8,000 bases of DNA from Burkholderiales bacterium (GCA_020348765.1 CP070753.1:2833800-2841799), one strand, 5' to 3'. Shown: positions 1 to 6,439, numbered from the stretch's first letter. Notes: generated by a model not told the origin, from the sequence alone. A program made the numbers and translations.

Positions 1-482
1 CCAGGGCCGGCACCGGTTCGGGCACGGTGAGCTCCAGCCCGGCCGGCATCAGCTGCGGCTCGGACTGCGGCCAATCGTATGCCGCGGGGACGGTCGTGAG
101 CCTGACCGCGACGGCCGATGCGGGTTCCACGTTCAGCGGCTGGAGCGGTGATCCGGACTGCGAGGACGGACAGGTGACGATGAACGCGGCCAGGAGTTGC
201 ACCGCGACTTTCAGCCCGATCGCAGGCGCGAACTACCAGCTCTCGTTCGTTGTCGAGGCCCTCGCCCCCGGGACCGTCGAGACCGGCGACGGCGGGATCA
301 ACTGCGGGCAGGACTGCACCGAGTCGTACCCGGCCGGTACCTCGGTCACGGTCTACGTCGCGTTGGGCCTCGGAGCGAGCACCGTGAACTGGGCCGGGGA
401 TTGCGCCGGCTTCGGTCAGCAGACCGGATTCATCCTGGTGATGAATTCCGACAAGTTCTGCGCCGCCAGCATCCTGCCGTAG
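1..482 (+). CDS. Secreted/surface protein with InlB-type repeats, C-terminal part (5' end outside window)
   Basis: The reading frame is open from base 3 and ends at TAG 480-482, so the gene begins upstream of the window. About 159 residues are visible and form two tandem repeats of roughly 70-80 residues, at about bases 3-222 and 228-480. Each repeat follows the pattern GTV-x-(S/T)-x-x-GI-x-CG-x-DC-x-x-(S/Y)-x-x-GT-x-V, then a G-W or N-W turn, then a late Cys before the last strand. This matches the divergent InlB B-repeat (bacterial beta-grasp) family, common in secreted or surface proteins that bind carbohydrate or protein partners. Each copy has a CGxDC pair (CGSDC, CGQDC) plus two further cysteines, consistent with disulfides in an exported protein. 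No LPxTG, autotransporter or other anchor is visible before the stop. The second copy is more diverged at its end. The full protein's function cannot be told from this fragment. Confidence 0.8.
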   Translation, partial: RAGTGSGTVSSSPAGISCGSDCGQSYAAGTVVSLTATADAGSTFSGWSGDPDCEDGQVTMNAARSCTATFSPIAGANYQLSFVVEALAPGTVETGDGGINCGQDCTESYPAGTSVTVYVALGLGASTVNWAGDCAGFGQQTGFILVMNSDKFCAASILP

Positions 483-582
483 CTCGCTGGCGGCCCGGCA
501 GACGCGGCGCCGCTCCCGGGACGCCGCTGTCGTCTTGCGCCGCTCGCGACCGGCTGTCGCCGTGCCGACGACCTGGCGCTGC
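483..582. other. Convergent intergenic spacer with weak hairpin
   Basis: These 100 bases separate two genes that end toward each other. An imperfect GC-rich stem can be drawn: AGACG-CGGCG (500-509) against CGCCG (522-526) and CGTCT (531-535), with a 4-base bulge on the right arm. There is no T-tract on either strand. It could serve as a bidirectional terminator, but the support is only the position and a modest inverted repeat. Confidence 0.3.
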
Positions 583-1875
583 CTACCGCACGAAAGAAGG
601 CAGCCACAGCGAAAGGATCGGGAACGCGACGATCACGGCAAGCCGGAACAGGTCGGCGATCCAGAACGGCGTGACACCGCGGAAGATCGTGGTCGTGCTG
701 ACGTCGGGCAGCACGCCGCGCAGCACGAACACGTTCAGGCCGACCGGGGGCGTGATCAGGCTGATCTCGGTGATCACGACGACGACGATGCCGAACCAGA
801 TCGGGTTGTAGCCCAGTTCGATGACCAGCGGGAAGAAGATCGGCACCGTCAGCAGGATCATCGACAGGCTCTCGAACACGCAGCCCAGCAGCACGTAGAT
901 GACCAGGATCGCCGTGATCACCAGCCACGGCTTCTCGCTGAAACGTGCGGCGATTTCGAGCAGCGCCTGCGGAAAGTCCGTCAGGTTGACGAAGTTCGCG
1001 AACAGCAGCGCACCGATCAGCACCATGAACAGCATCGCGGTCGTCGAGGCGCTCTCCAGCAGCACTGCAAAGAACGTGCGCAGCGTCATCGTTCGGCGCG
1101 CCGCCGCGAACAGGAACGCACCGAAGGCGCCGATTCCCGCGGCCTCGGTCGGGCTGAACACGCCGCCGTAGATACCGCCCATGACGACCGCGAACAGCAG
1201 CAGCACGCCCCAGACCCGCGACAGCGCAGCCCAGCGCTCGGGCCAGGCCTTGCGCTGGCCGGCCGGTCCGGCCTGTGGGCGCACCGTCACCACGGCGCGC
1301 ACGGCGGCGAGGTAGAAGCCGATCGCCACCAGGCCAGGGAGCACGCCGGCCGCGAACAGCTTGCCGATGCTGGTCTGGGTCAGGATGCCGTAGATCACCA
1401 GCAGCACGCTGGGCGGGATCAGGATCCCGAGCGTGCCGCCGGCCGCGATCGAGCCGGCGGCCAGCGCGTCGGTATAGAAGAAGCGGCGCATCGACGGCAC
1501 CGCGACCTTGGCCATCGTGGCCGCGGTGGCGAGCGACGAGCCACATATGGCGCTGAAGCCGCCGCATGCGACCACGGTGGCCATGGCCAGGCCGCCGCGA
1601 TAGTGCCCGAGGAACGCATGTGACGCGGTGTACAGCTCCTCGGCCAGTCGCGCGCGGGCGACGAAGTTGCCCATCAGCACGAACAGCGGCACCACAGAGA
1701 GCTCGTAGTTGATCGCGGCGTCGAACGCGGTCTGGCCGACGTTGGCCATCGCCCCCTGCGCGCCGAGGATCTGGTACATGCCGGCGAAGCCGACCAGCAC
1801 CATCGAAAATGCCACCGGCACCCGCAGGAAAGACAGACCCAGCAGCGCGGCGAGCCCGATCAGCGCCTCGGTCAA
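583..1875 (-). CDS. dctM: TRAP transporter large permease subunit (DctM family)
   Basis: This is the ion-coupled translocation subunit of a tripartite ATP-independent periplasmic (TRAP) transporter in the inner membrane. The 430-residue length is typical of DctM. Family motifs are present in order: RVPVAFSM (18-25), VVPLFVLMG (61-69), GGFSAICGSSLATAATM (105-121), IPPS (153-156) followed by SIGKLFAAGVLPG (169-181), GGIYGGVFSPTEAA (233-246) and TPPVGLN (375-381). About a dozen hydrophobic segments are evident. I chose the TTG at 1873-1875 because it overlaps the dctQ stop as TTGA and has GAGGAAGAGG just upstream. The frame stays open to 1998, but the extra 41 residues are polar, Arg-rich and unlike the family, being the shadow of dctQ. 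It is the last gene of the dctPQM operon. The substrate cannot be read from this subunit. Confidence 0.93.
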   Translation of the reverse strand: MTEALIGLAALLGLSFLRVPVAFSMVLVGFAGMYQILGAQGAMANVGQTAFDAAINYELSVVPLFVLMGNFVARARLAEELYTASHAFLGHYRGGLAMATVVACGGFSAICGSSLATAATMAKVAVPSMRRFFYTDALAAGSIAAGGTLGILIPPSVLLVIYGILTQTSIGKLFAAGVLPGLVAIGFYLAAVRAVVTVRPQAGPAGQRKAWPERWAALSRVWGVLLLFAVVMGGIYGGVFSPTEAAGIGAFGAFLFAAARRTMTLRTFFAVLLESASTTAMLFMVLIGALLFANFVNLTDFPQALLEIAARFSEKPWLVITAILVIYVLLGCVFESLSMILLTVPIFFPLVIELGYNPIWFGIVVVVITEISLITPPVGLNVFVLRGVLPDVSTTTIFRGVTPFWIADLFRLAVIVAFPILSLWLPSFVR

Positions 1876-1889
1876 CTGGCCTCTTCCTC
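1872..1889 (-). promoter_or_regulatory. dctQ-dctM translational coupling junction (TTGA overlap with RBS)
   Basis: The dctQ stop TGA (1872-1874) and the dctM start TTG (1873-1875) share bases as TTGA on the minus strand. A purine-rich GAGGAAGAGG (1880-1889) lies 4 bases upstream inside the dctQ end and can serve as ribosome binding site. The overlap with a rare TTG start suggests dctM translation depends on ribosomes finishing dctQ, which would match the subunits' stoichiometry; that role is inferred. Confidence 0.6.
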
Positions 1890-2414
1890 GACGATCCGCG
1901 GGGCAACCTCGATCCCGCGCAACTGCCCGTAGGCTGCAACCAGCAGCGTGATCGAAGCCACCACGCTGAGCACGCTCATCATGGTGCTGAACGGCCACAA
2001 CGGTAAGTACAGCTCGTCGGTCACCTGCTCGAAGCGCAGGTGATCGCGGGCACGCGCGGCGAGCTGCCAGGCGATGAACAGCATCACCGCGGCCGAGACC
2101 AGGTGCACGGTCACACGCTGCGAGCGCCGGAGGGCATACGGAACGAAGGTGTCCAGCAGGTCGATCGTGACATGCCCGTCACGCAGGTTGATCCCCGGCA
2201 GCGCGCAGAAGATGATGCAGGGCATCGTGAACGCGACGAGCTCGTAGGCCGCCGGCAGCGGACTGGAGAACAGGTAGCGCCCGGCGACGTCGACGAAGGT
2301 CAGCAGCATCATCGCGAACAGGAACAGGCACGAAAGCGTGCCCAGCGCAAGGCTCGGCGCGGTGCCGAGCCAGAACGCGGGGCCGCGAACGGTTGGCTGC
2401 TCGCCCGCGGTCAC
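1872..2414 (-). CDS. dctQ: TRAP transporter small permease subunit (DctQ family)
   Basis: This 180-residue protein is the small membrane subunit that pairs with DctM in TRAP transporters. It has four hydrophobic segments, at about residues 25-45, 55-75, 100-120 and 145-165. The family signature between segments two and three is visible: GINLRDGHVTIDLL (about 74-87), matching the usual H-V-x-[IV]-D-[LM] motif. The start is GTG at 2412-2414, with AGGGTGG (2419-2425) as a plausible ribosome binding site; no better in-frame start lies nearby. It begins 38 bases after the dctP stop and its stop overlaps the dctM start, so the three genes form one transcription unit. Sequence conservation in this family is low, so the call leans on the motif, topology and neighbours together. 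Confidence 0.9.
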   Translation of the reverse strand: MTAGEQPTVRGPAFWLGTAPSLALGTLSCLFLFAMMLLTFVDVAGRYLFSSPLPAAYELVAFTMPCIIFCALPGINLRDGHVTIDLLDTFVPYALRRSQRVTVHLVSAAVMLFIAWQLAARARDHLRFEQVTDELYLPLWPFSTMMSVLSVVASITLLVAAYGQLRGIEVAPRIVEEEAS

Positions 2415-2452
2415 CGGGCCACCCTGCGGGTTTCGAACGCTGCGTTCGCGCG

Positions 2453-3481
2453 CTACTTGGCGGCGGCGAGCCGAGCCACTTCCTCGCGGAAGAACTTCAG
2501 GATCGCAGCGCCGTCGACGCCGGCCTCGTTGGCGCCCTTCACGAAATCGGCTTCCAGCGGCGCGTTGATCGCCTTGACCGCGTCGATCAGCGCCTGGGGC
2601 GCGGTCTTGATGCTGTTGCCCGCTTCCAGCGCCAGCTTCTTGCCCTCGTCATTGATCTTGTCCCAGCCCTGGCCGGCCATCTTCGCGAATGCCTCGCCCG
2701 AGTACTTGTCGATCACCGCCTTGTCCTCGGGCGCCAGCGCGTCGTACTTGGCCTTGTTAATCACCAGGTAGTGGCTGGACGAGTACATGCCGCCGGGGAT
2801 GTAGGTCGAGAACGGCACCAGCTTCGTGATCTTGAAGCTGCCCAGCGACTCGTACGGGAACGTGATGCCGTCTGCCACGCCGGTCGACAGGATCTCGTAC
2901 GACTTCGGCGCCGGCTGCCGGATCGCCACGCCGCCCCAGGCCTCGACGATCGCCTTCGGCACCGGCCCGCCGGTACGCATCGTCTGGCCCTTCATGTCGT
3001 CGGGCGACATGATGTGCTTCTTGCTGTGGTGGATCAGGCCCGGGCCGTGCGTGTTCATGCCGATCAGGTGCACGCCCTCGTAGAAACCCTTGTCGGCCAG
3101 GAACTTGTCGTGCGTGCGCTGCAGCGCGACCGAAGTGCCGGTCGCCGTGTCACCGAGCATCGGCAGTTCGGCGAACAGGTAGGCGGCGAAGCGCTTGGGC
3201 GAGTAGCCGTGCACGCTCATCGCAACGTCGGCCTGGCCGGTGCGCACCGCGTCCAGGTGCGCCGGCGGCGAGGCGACCGGCTTGGGCAGGCGGCGGAACT
3301 TGATCCGGCCGTTGCTCTCTTTCTCGACGGCTTCCATCCACGGCAGGTAGATGGCCGTGTTCACCGGGTGCGTCCAGGGCAGCCAGGACGAGTACGTGAG
3401 CACGGTTTGGGCACTTGCCGGAAACACGATGGTGCCGAGGCCGATGACGGCGCCGGCGGTCAGGCTGATCAGGGTTTTCAT
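2453..3481 (-). CDS. dctP: TRAP transporter periplasmic substrate-binding protein (DctP family)
   Basis: This 342-residue protein is the periplasmic solute receptor that delivers a substrate, usually an organic acid, to the DctQM membrane complex. A signal peptide is clear: MKTL, then a hydrophobic stretch, then PASA with cleavage expected after residue 24 (ASA|QT). The mature part opens with LTYSSWLPWTHPVN, typical of DctP proteins. The segment GQTMRTGG places Arg169 where TRAP receptors carry the arginine that salt-bridges the substrate carboxylate, and SYEILSTGVADGITFP matches the family's conserved E-x-L-x-x-G-x-x-D-G motif. The start is ATG at 3479-3481 with GGGAGA (3488-3493) 6 bases upstream. 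The frame continues to 3760, but that extension has no signal-peptide character. It is the first gene of the operon and diverges from the VOC gene. The ligand is unknown; an aromatic or other carboxylate is possible given the neighbours, but unproven. Confidence 0.93.
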   Translation of the reverse strand: MKTLISLTAGAVIGLGTIVFPASAQTVLTYSSWLPWTHPVNTAIYLPWMEAVEKESNGRIKFRRLPKPVASPPAHLDAVRTGQADVAMSVHGYSPKRFAAYLFAELPMLGDTATGTSVALQRTHDKFLADKGFYEGVHLIGMNTHGPGLIHHSKKHIMSPDDMKGQTMRTGGPVPKAIVEAWGGVAIRQPAPKSYEILSTGVADGITFPYESLGSFKITKLVPFSTYIPGGMYSSSHYLVINKAKYDALAPEDKAVIDKYSGEAFAKMAGQGWDKINDEGKKLALEAGNSIKTAPQALIDAVKAINAPLEADFVKGANEAGVDGAAILKFFREEVARLAAAK

Positions 3482-3513
3482 GGATCGTCTCCCGCGATGG
3501 CAGTGGTGTTGGT

Positions 3514-3539
3514 GGGACGTGTTTTTTTTCGGGACGTGT
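3514..3539 (-). promoter_or_regulatory. Direct repeat flanking an A8 tract, candidate operator of dctPQM
   Basis: GGGACGTGT occurs at 3514-3522 and again, identically, at 3531-3539, a 17-base period. Between them lies a run of eight T on the plus strand (A8 on the coding strand of dctP), which is striking in this GC-rich context. The repeats lie 33-58 bases upstream of the dctP start, just downstream of the candidate -10 element. Paired sites in this position are consistent with a repressor operator. The regulator is not encoded in the window, so the role is inferred. Confidence 0.4.
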
Positions 3540-3566
3540 ACATTACCTGAAGATCGGCAGGGGCAA
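3540..3566 (-). promoter_or_regulatory. Candidate promoter of dctPQM
   Basis: On the minus strand TTGCCC (3561-3566) and TAATGT (3540-3545) resemble -35 and -10 elements with a 15-base spacer, which is shorter than the optimal 17. Initiation would fall near 3533, inside the direct repeat, leaving a leader of about 50 bases. The match is partial, so this is tentative. Confidence 0.25.
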
Positions 3567-3573
3567 AAGCCGG

Positions 3574-3622
3574 CGGGCGGCGACCGCCCGTGCGGCCGGC
3601 CCGGGCCGAGGCACCCGGGCCG
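3574..3622. repeat. Two adjacent GC-rich inverted repeats in the divergent region
   Basis: The first is CGGGCGG (3574-3580), a 3-base loop CGA, then CCGCCCG (3584-3590): a perfect 7-bp stem. The second is CGGCCCGGG (3597-3605), an 8-base loop, then CCCGGGCCG (3614-3622): a perfect 9-bp stem. Neither is followed by a T-tract. They could be leader structures of the VOC transcript, protein-binding palindromes, or chance in very GC-rich DNA. Confidence 0.45.
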
Positions 3623-3752
3623 TGCACTTGCGGTGCCGGCGGGCGGCGCGCTCGGAGGTGCTGCGAGCCCGTTGTCCACCGCGCCGGGAACGTGCCGCGA
3701 GGGCGGCCGCAAGCTGGTGCACGACGATCGTATCGAACCGACGGAGACGACC

Positions 3753-4262
3753 ATGATCAAGGGCCTGCATCACAATGCGTACCGCTGCCGCGACTCCGAG
3801 CAGACGCGGCGGTTCTACGAGGAGTTCCTCGGTCTTCCGCTGGCCGGGACCCTGGAGATTACAGAGAGCAAGAGCGGGCGCGCCACGAGCACGCTGCACA
3901 CGTTCTATCGGCTCGACGACGGTTCGTTCCTCGCATTCTTCGAGGCGCCGGACATGCCGTTCGAGTTCAAGCATCAGCACGACTACGACCTGCACATCGC
4001 GCTCGAGGTCGACGAGTCCGCATTGCAGGACATGTTCGCGAAGGGCAAGGACGCGGGCATCGAGACCCGCGGCGTCTCCGATCACGGGTTCATCCACTCG
4101 ATCTACTTTCGCGATCCGAACGGCTACGTGATCGAACTGACCGCGAAGCGGCCCGGTCATGACGAGGCGATGAACCCGCAGCTCAACGGCGCGCGCGAAA
4201 AGCTCGACCGCTGGCAGCAGCGCAAGGCCGGTGCGCCGGCTGCGGCCGGCTCGGCGGGCTGA
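3753..4262 (+). CDS. VOC (glyoxalase/bleomycin resistance/dioxygenase) fold metalloprotein
   Basis: This 169-residue protein has two beta-alpha-beta-beta-beta modules of the vicinal oxygen chelate superfamily, at about residues 4-66 and 78-131. Candidate metal ligands fall on the first and last strand of each module: His7 (GLHHNAYRCRD), Glu64 (FLAFFEAP), His81 (YDLHIALEVD) and Glu128 (GYVIELTA). This H/E/H/E layout is the one seen in glyoxalase I. The motif FYEEFLGLPL and the closing FRDPNGYVIEL are classic for the fold. Residues 132-169 form a polar, Ala/Gly-rich tail. The start ATG 3753 is chosen for GGAGA (3743-3747) five bases upstream; the open frame from 3351 lacks any support. It diverges from the TRAP operon and converges on the alpha/beta hydrolase. 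Glyoxalase, ring-cleavage dioxygenase and isomerase activities all remain possible; the substrate is not readable. Confidence 0.88.
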   Translation: MIKGLHHNAYRCRDSEQTRRFYEEFLGLPLAGTLEITESKSGRATSTLHTFYRLDDGSFLAFFEAPDMPFEFKHQHDYDLHIALEVDESALQDMFAKGKDAGIETRGVSDHGFIHSIYFRDPNGYVIELTAKRPGHDEAMNPQLNGAREKLDRWQQRKAGAPAAAGSAG

Positions 4263-4269
4263 GCGCGCG

Positions 4270-4296
4270 CGGTGCCGGCCAGCGGGGCCGGCACCG
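4270..4296. terminator. Bidirectional hairpin terminator candidate
   Basis: CGGTGCCGGCC (4270-4280) and GGCCGGCACCG (4286-4296) form a perfect 11-bp stem with a 5-base loop. It sits in the 44-base gap between two genes that end toward each other (VOC ending 4262, hydrolase ending 4307). No T-tract follows on either strand, as is common in high-GC genomes. The symmetry and location make a shared terminator the simplest reading. Confidence 0.65.
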
Positions 4297-4306
4297 GCCG
4301 CGTCCG

Positions 4307-5035
4307 TTACGCGAGTCGCGCCAGGTAGGCCGCCAGCTCGTCGGGCATGTCCACCATGACATCGTGACTGCACGGCATCCTGGTCACGGTCCAGCCGTCG
4401 GCGCCGTCGTACTTCGCCGCGAAGTGCCGGAACGGGCTCGGGTCCCAGCCGTCGGCCAGGATGTAGTGCCGTTGCCTGACATGATCGATGCCGCCCGAGA
4501 GCAGCAGCGGCACCTCGAAGGTCGCCAGCGCCTGCGGCACGCACTTGGCGTCGACCCAGGCCTGGTTCTGGGCCGCAATGTTGAACATCGCCGCCGGGAT
4601 CGGCTGCATCATGCCGCTGTTCCCCTCGAGCGCGGCGCCGCGAAACGCGCCGACGAACTGGGCTGCGACCTCGGGCTCGAGCGCGCGTTCGATCAGGCCG
4701 ATCAGCGAGTCGCCGTGGCCGGGCACGAATGCGTCGAGGTAGACCAGCGCGCGCACCCGCGCGTGCATCCGGTCGGCCACGCCGGTGATGACCATGCCGC
4801 CGTACGAGTGGCCGCACAGCACGATGTCGTCCAGGTCCTCCCACTCGATGCAGCCGACGACGTCCCTGATGTGCGTCTCGAGCGTGATCGCCTGATTCGA
4901 GAGATGGGTCCGCTCGCCGACGCCGGTGTGTGTCGGTGTCACCACCGTGTGCCCCTGCGCGCGCAGTGCGCGTGCCGTGTCCCGGTAGCACCAGCCGCCG
5001 TGCCATGCGCCGTGAACGAGTACGAAATTTGCCAT
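4307..5035 (-). CDS. Alpha/beta fold hydrolase (esterase-like)
   Basis: This 242-residue cytoplasmic protein has the complete alpha/beta hydrolase layout. It starts with strand 1 and the oxyanion loop, FVLVHGAWHGGWCY (4-17). The nucleophile elbow GHSYGG places the catalytic serine at Ser77. The late MPCSHDVM supplies His224, and an acid at Asp198 (or Asp195) in LADGWDPSPF is the likely third member, at a spacing similar to hydroxynitrile lyase/salicylate-esterase-type members. TPTHTGVGERTHL (33-45) is also typical of that small-hydrolase branch. No signal peptide is seen. The ATG at 5033-5035 has AGGAGA (5041-5046) five bases upstream, a strong ribosome binding site. It converges on the VOC gene and lies close to the TRAP operon, suggesting ester or C-C bond hydrolysis in a catabolic route, but the substrate is not determined. 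Confidence 0.9.
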   Translation of the reverse strand: MANFVLVHGAWHGGWCYRDTARALRAQGHTVVTPTHTGVGERTHLSNQAITLETHIRDVVGCIEWEDLDDIVLCGHSYGGMVITGVADRMHARVRALVYLDAFVPGHGDSLIGLIERALEPEVAAQFVGAFRGAALEGNSGMMQPIPAAMFNIAAQNQAWVDAKCVPQALATFEVPLLLSGGIDHVRQRHYILADGWDPSPFRHFAAKYDGADGWTVTRMPCSHDVMVDMPDELAAYLARLA

Positions 5036-5136
5036 GCGTGTCTCCTGGAGTCGTTGGCAGATGACGGGCCCGGATTGCCGGTCCGCCCGCGCGTGGCCGC
5101 ATCAGCACGGCCCGATCCGGCTTGAGGCCGATGTCG

Positions 5137-5142
5137 ATTATG
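5137..5142 (-). promoter_or_regulatory. Candidate -10 element upstream of the alpha/beta hydrolase
   Basis: On the minus strand CATAAT matches the -10 consensus at five of six positions and is the most AT-rich hexamer in the 149-base gap before the hydrolase gene. It lies about 100 bases upstream of the start. No convincing -35 hexamer is found at 16-18 bases, so this is weak. Confidence 0.2.
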
Positions 5143-5184
5143 GGCGAAACTGGGGGCCGCTCGTGGAACCGGTGTGGCCGAACA

Positions 5185-5397
5185 ATGGCACGCATGTCGC
5201 TGGAAGACCTGTGTCGCGAGTACCTGCAGATGGAACAGGCCTTCCGGCAGGAGGCGCAGGATCGGATGCCGTCGGTCGGCGAGCTCGACGAGCGCGCTCG
5301 CCTTCTGGCAGGGCTACACCGGGATATCCGCGAACGGGTGGCTGCTGGCGAAGCGCTGCCCGACTGGTTCAGCCCGCATCCTCCGCCGGGCGACTAG
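5185..5397 (+). CDS. Small protein of unknown function (70 aa)
   Basis: I do not recognise this protein. From ATG 5185 it is 70 residues, or 67 from the second ATG at 5194, which precedes SLEDLCREYLQMEQAF. The open frame begins further upstream (5122), but those residues look non-coding. The sequence is charged and alternates Leu with Glu/Arg (LEDLCREYLQMEQAFRQEAQ and LDERARLLAGLHRDIRERV), suggesting two amphipathic helices with a Pro break (MPSVGE) between them and a Pro-rich end (LPDWFSPHPPPGD). There is no signal peptide or membrane segment. Codon third positions are mostly G/C, supporting a real gene. The ribosome binding site is weak. It diverges from the alpha/beta hydrolase, and its last 29 bases overlap the 3' end of the convergent NUDIX gene. 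A small cytoplasmic helical or adaptor protein is possible, nothing more. Confidence 0.6.
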   Translation: MARMSLEDLCREYLQMEQAFRQEAQDRMPSVGELDERARLLAGLHRDIRERVAAGEALPDWFSPHPPPGD

Positions 5398-6181
5398 CGC
5401 GACGCAGATAGGCGACCAGCGTCAGGCGCGCCTCGAGCGTGACCCCGGGTCCGGCGATCAGCTGCGCAAGTCCGGCGAGCGGCACGCGCTCGAAACGCTC
5501 GACCTCGCCATCCAGATTGTGCGGCTCGAGACCCGGCGGAACCAGCGCGAAATAGGGCTCGACGTCCTCGACCATGTAGCCGCGTTCGAGCGGCCGCTCG
5601 ACCCGGGCGATGGTGCCGCGGGCCAGCTCTTCGAGCTGCGCAAGGTGCAGGCCCGCCTCTTCCCAGAGCTCGCGTTCGAGCGCCTGCTCGACCGTCTCGT
5701 CCGCAGCCAGCAGCCCGCCCCTCAGCGTGTCCCACTGGCCGGGGTCGACCGCCTTGTCACGCGCGCGCTGCTGCATCCACAGGCTGCCTTGCGCCGTGTA
5801 GCCGACCAGGTGGACCGCCCGGGTGCGGATCCCGAGCGGCCGCACGGCACCGCGCTCGACCCGGGCCAGGGTTCGATTCCGATCGTCCATGACCGCCAGC
5901 AGCTCGTCGCGCCAGCCCTCGGTCAGGTCATGCGCGCGCAGCCAGTGCGCGACCGCGTGCAGCGCGCCCTCGGCCTCGCCCGCGAGCGTGGCGACCTCGC
6001 TGCTCGCGAGGCGGATCCGATCCGGCAGCGCAGTGCACAGGCGCGCGGCCAGCCCGGCCTCGATCGAGCCGACCGTGCAGCTGCCGATCGCGAGCGGAAC
6101 GCGCGGTGCGCGCGGAGGCTGGCGCGCGGCGGACAGCGTCGCCCCGATCCAGCCCGGCTCCGGCCTACCGTGCACGGGCAC
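5369..6181 (-). CDS. NUDIX hydrolase with DUF4743-type N-terminal domain
   Basis: This 270-residue protein would hydrolyse a nucleoside diphosphate linked to another moiety; the true substrate of this branch is not established here. Residues about 20-115 form the N-terminal region typical of DUF4743 NUDIX proteins (RVPLAIGSCTVGSIE, then LTEGWRDELLAV and LARVERGAVRPLGI). The catalytic domain follows, with AVHLVGY and KAVDPGQWDTLRGG. The NUDIX box is intact: Gly156, Glu162, Arg170-Glu171, Glu174-Glu175 and Gly177 fit G-x5-E-x7-REUxEExGU. The PG-x-WD-x-L-x-GG stretch just before the box is characteristic of the group. The GTG at 6179-6181 is used as start; a second GTG at 6173-6175 is possible and no strong ribosome binding site is seen, so the N-terminus is uncertain. 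It is divergent from the second NUDIX gene (nudC-like). Confidence 0.87.
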   Translation of the reverse strand: MPVHGRPEPGWIGATLSAARQPPRAPRVPLAIGSCTVGSIEAGLAARLCTALPDRIRLASSEVATLAGEAEGALHAVAHWLRAHDLTEGWRDELLAVMDDRNRTLARVERGAVRPLGIRTRAVHLVGYTAQGSLWMQQRARDKAVDPGQWDTLRGGLLAADETVEQALERELWEEAGLHLAQLEELARGTIARVERPLERGYMVEDVEPYFALVPPGLEPHNLDGEVERFERVPLAGLAQLIAGPGVTLEARLTLVAYLRRASRPAEDAG

Positions 6182-6351
6182 CGCCGGCGGCGAAGCCGCG
6201 ATCGTGACGCGTTGCGCCGATCACCCCGGCGCGCACGCGGCCGTCCATCGGACCGCGCAAGGCCGTGCGATCGGGTGCCCTTCGCCGGGCGCCGCGGGTC
6301 CGAGTTGCGCGCATCGGGAATCCGGTCGAGCGTCGGGTTCGAGTCCGCGCC

Positions 6352-6357
6352 TATGCT
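6352..6357 (+). promoter_or_regulatory. Candidate -10 element upstream of nudC-like gene
   Basis: TATGCT, followed by AAC, is the most promoter-like hexamer before the repeat array and matches four of six consensus positions. No good -35 is found at 16-18 bases. If used, the transcript would begin near 6364 and include the entire tandem repeat. Confidence 0.2.
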
Positions 6358-6439
6358 AACCGCGGTGTTCGGACCGGCCAAGCGAGCGCGCGACGAGGCC
6401 TGACCGCGAAAGAGCGAGACTGTGAAGCGGAAGAGCACG

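Larger units (their letters stand above)
3482..3752. other. Divergent control region between dctP and the VOC gene
   Basis: These 271 bases hold no supportable gene. The dctP-proximal part (3482-3566) is less GC-rich and contains a direct repeat, an A8/T8 tract and a candidate promoter, described separately. The middle part (3567-3625) is very GC-rich and contains two hairpins. The VOC-proximal part ends with GGAGA at 3743-3747, five bases before the VOC start. I saw no clear promoter for the VOC gene. Confidence 0.7.

Noticed and set aside
416..1939. Long minus-strand open frame over dctM
   Set aside because: It is an Arg/Gly/Ala-rich out-of-frame shadow of dctM, common in high-GC DNA; the dctM frame carries all TRAP motifs.
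2393..3550. Long plus-strand open frame opposite dctP
   Set aside because: It is antisense to dctP, Arg/His/Val-rich without recognisable motifs, while dctP has a signal peptide and family motifs.
3482..3760. N-terminal extension of dctP to the upstream start at 3760
   Set aside because: It would bury the signal peptide behind 93 atypical residues, and ATG 3481 has a well-spaced GGGAGA site.
5868..5882. GGTTCGATTCC, which resembles a tRNA T-loop
   Set aside because: The flanking bases pair for only two positions, no acceptor, D or anticodon arm can be drawn, and the bases code for NUDIX residues DDRNRTLARV on the minus strand.
6335..6346. Second T-loop-like string GGTTCGAGTCC
   Set aside because: The would-be T stem breaks after two base pairs and no cloverleaf or 3' CCA context is present.
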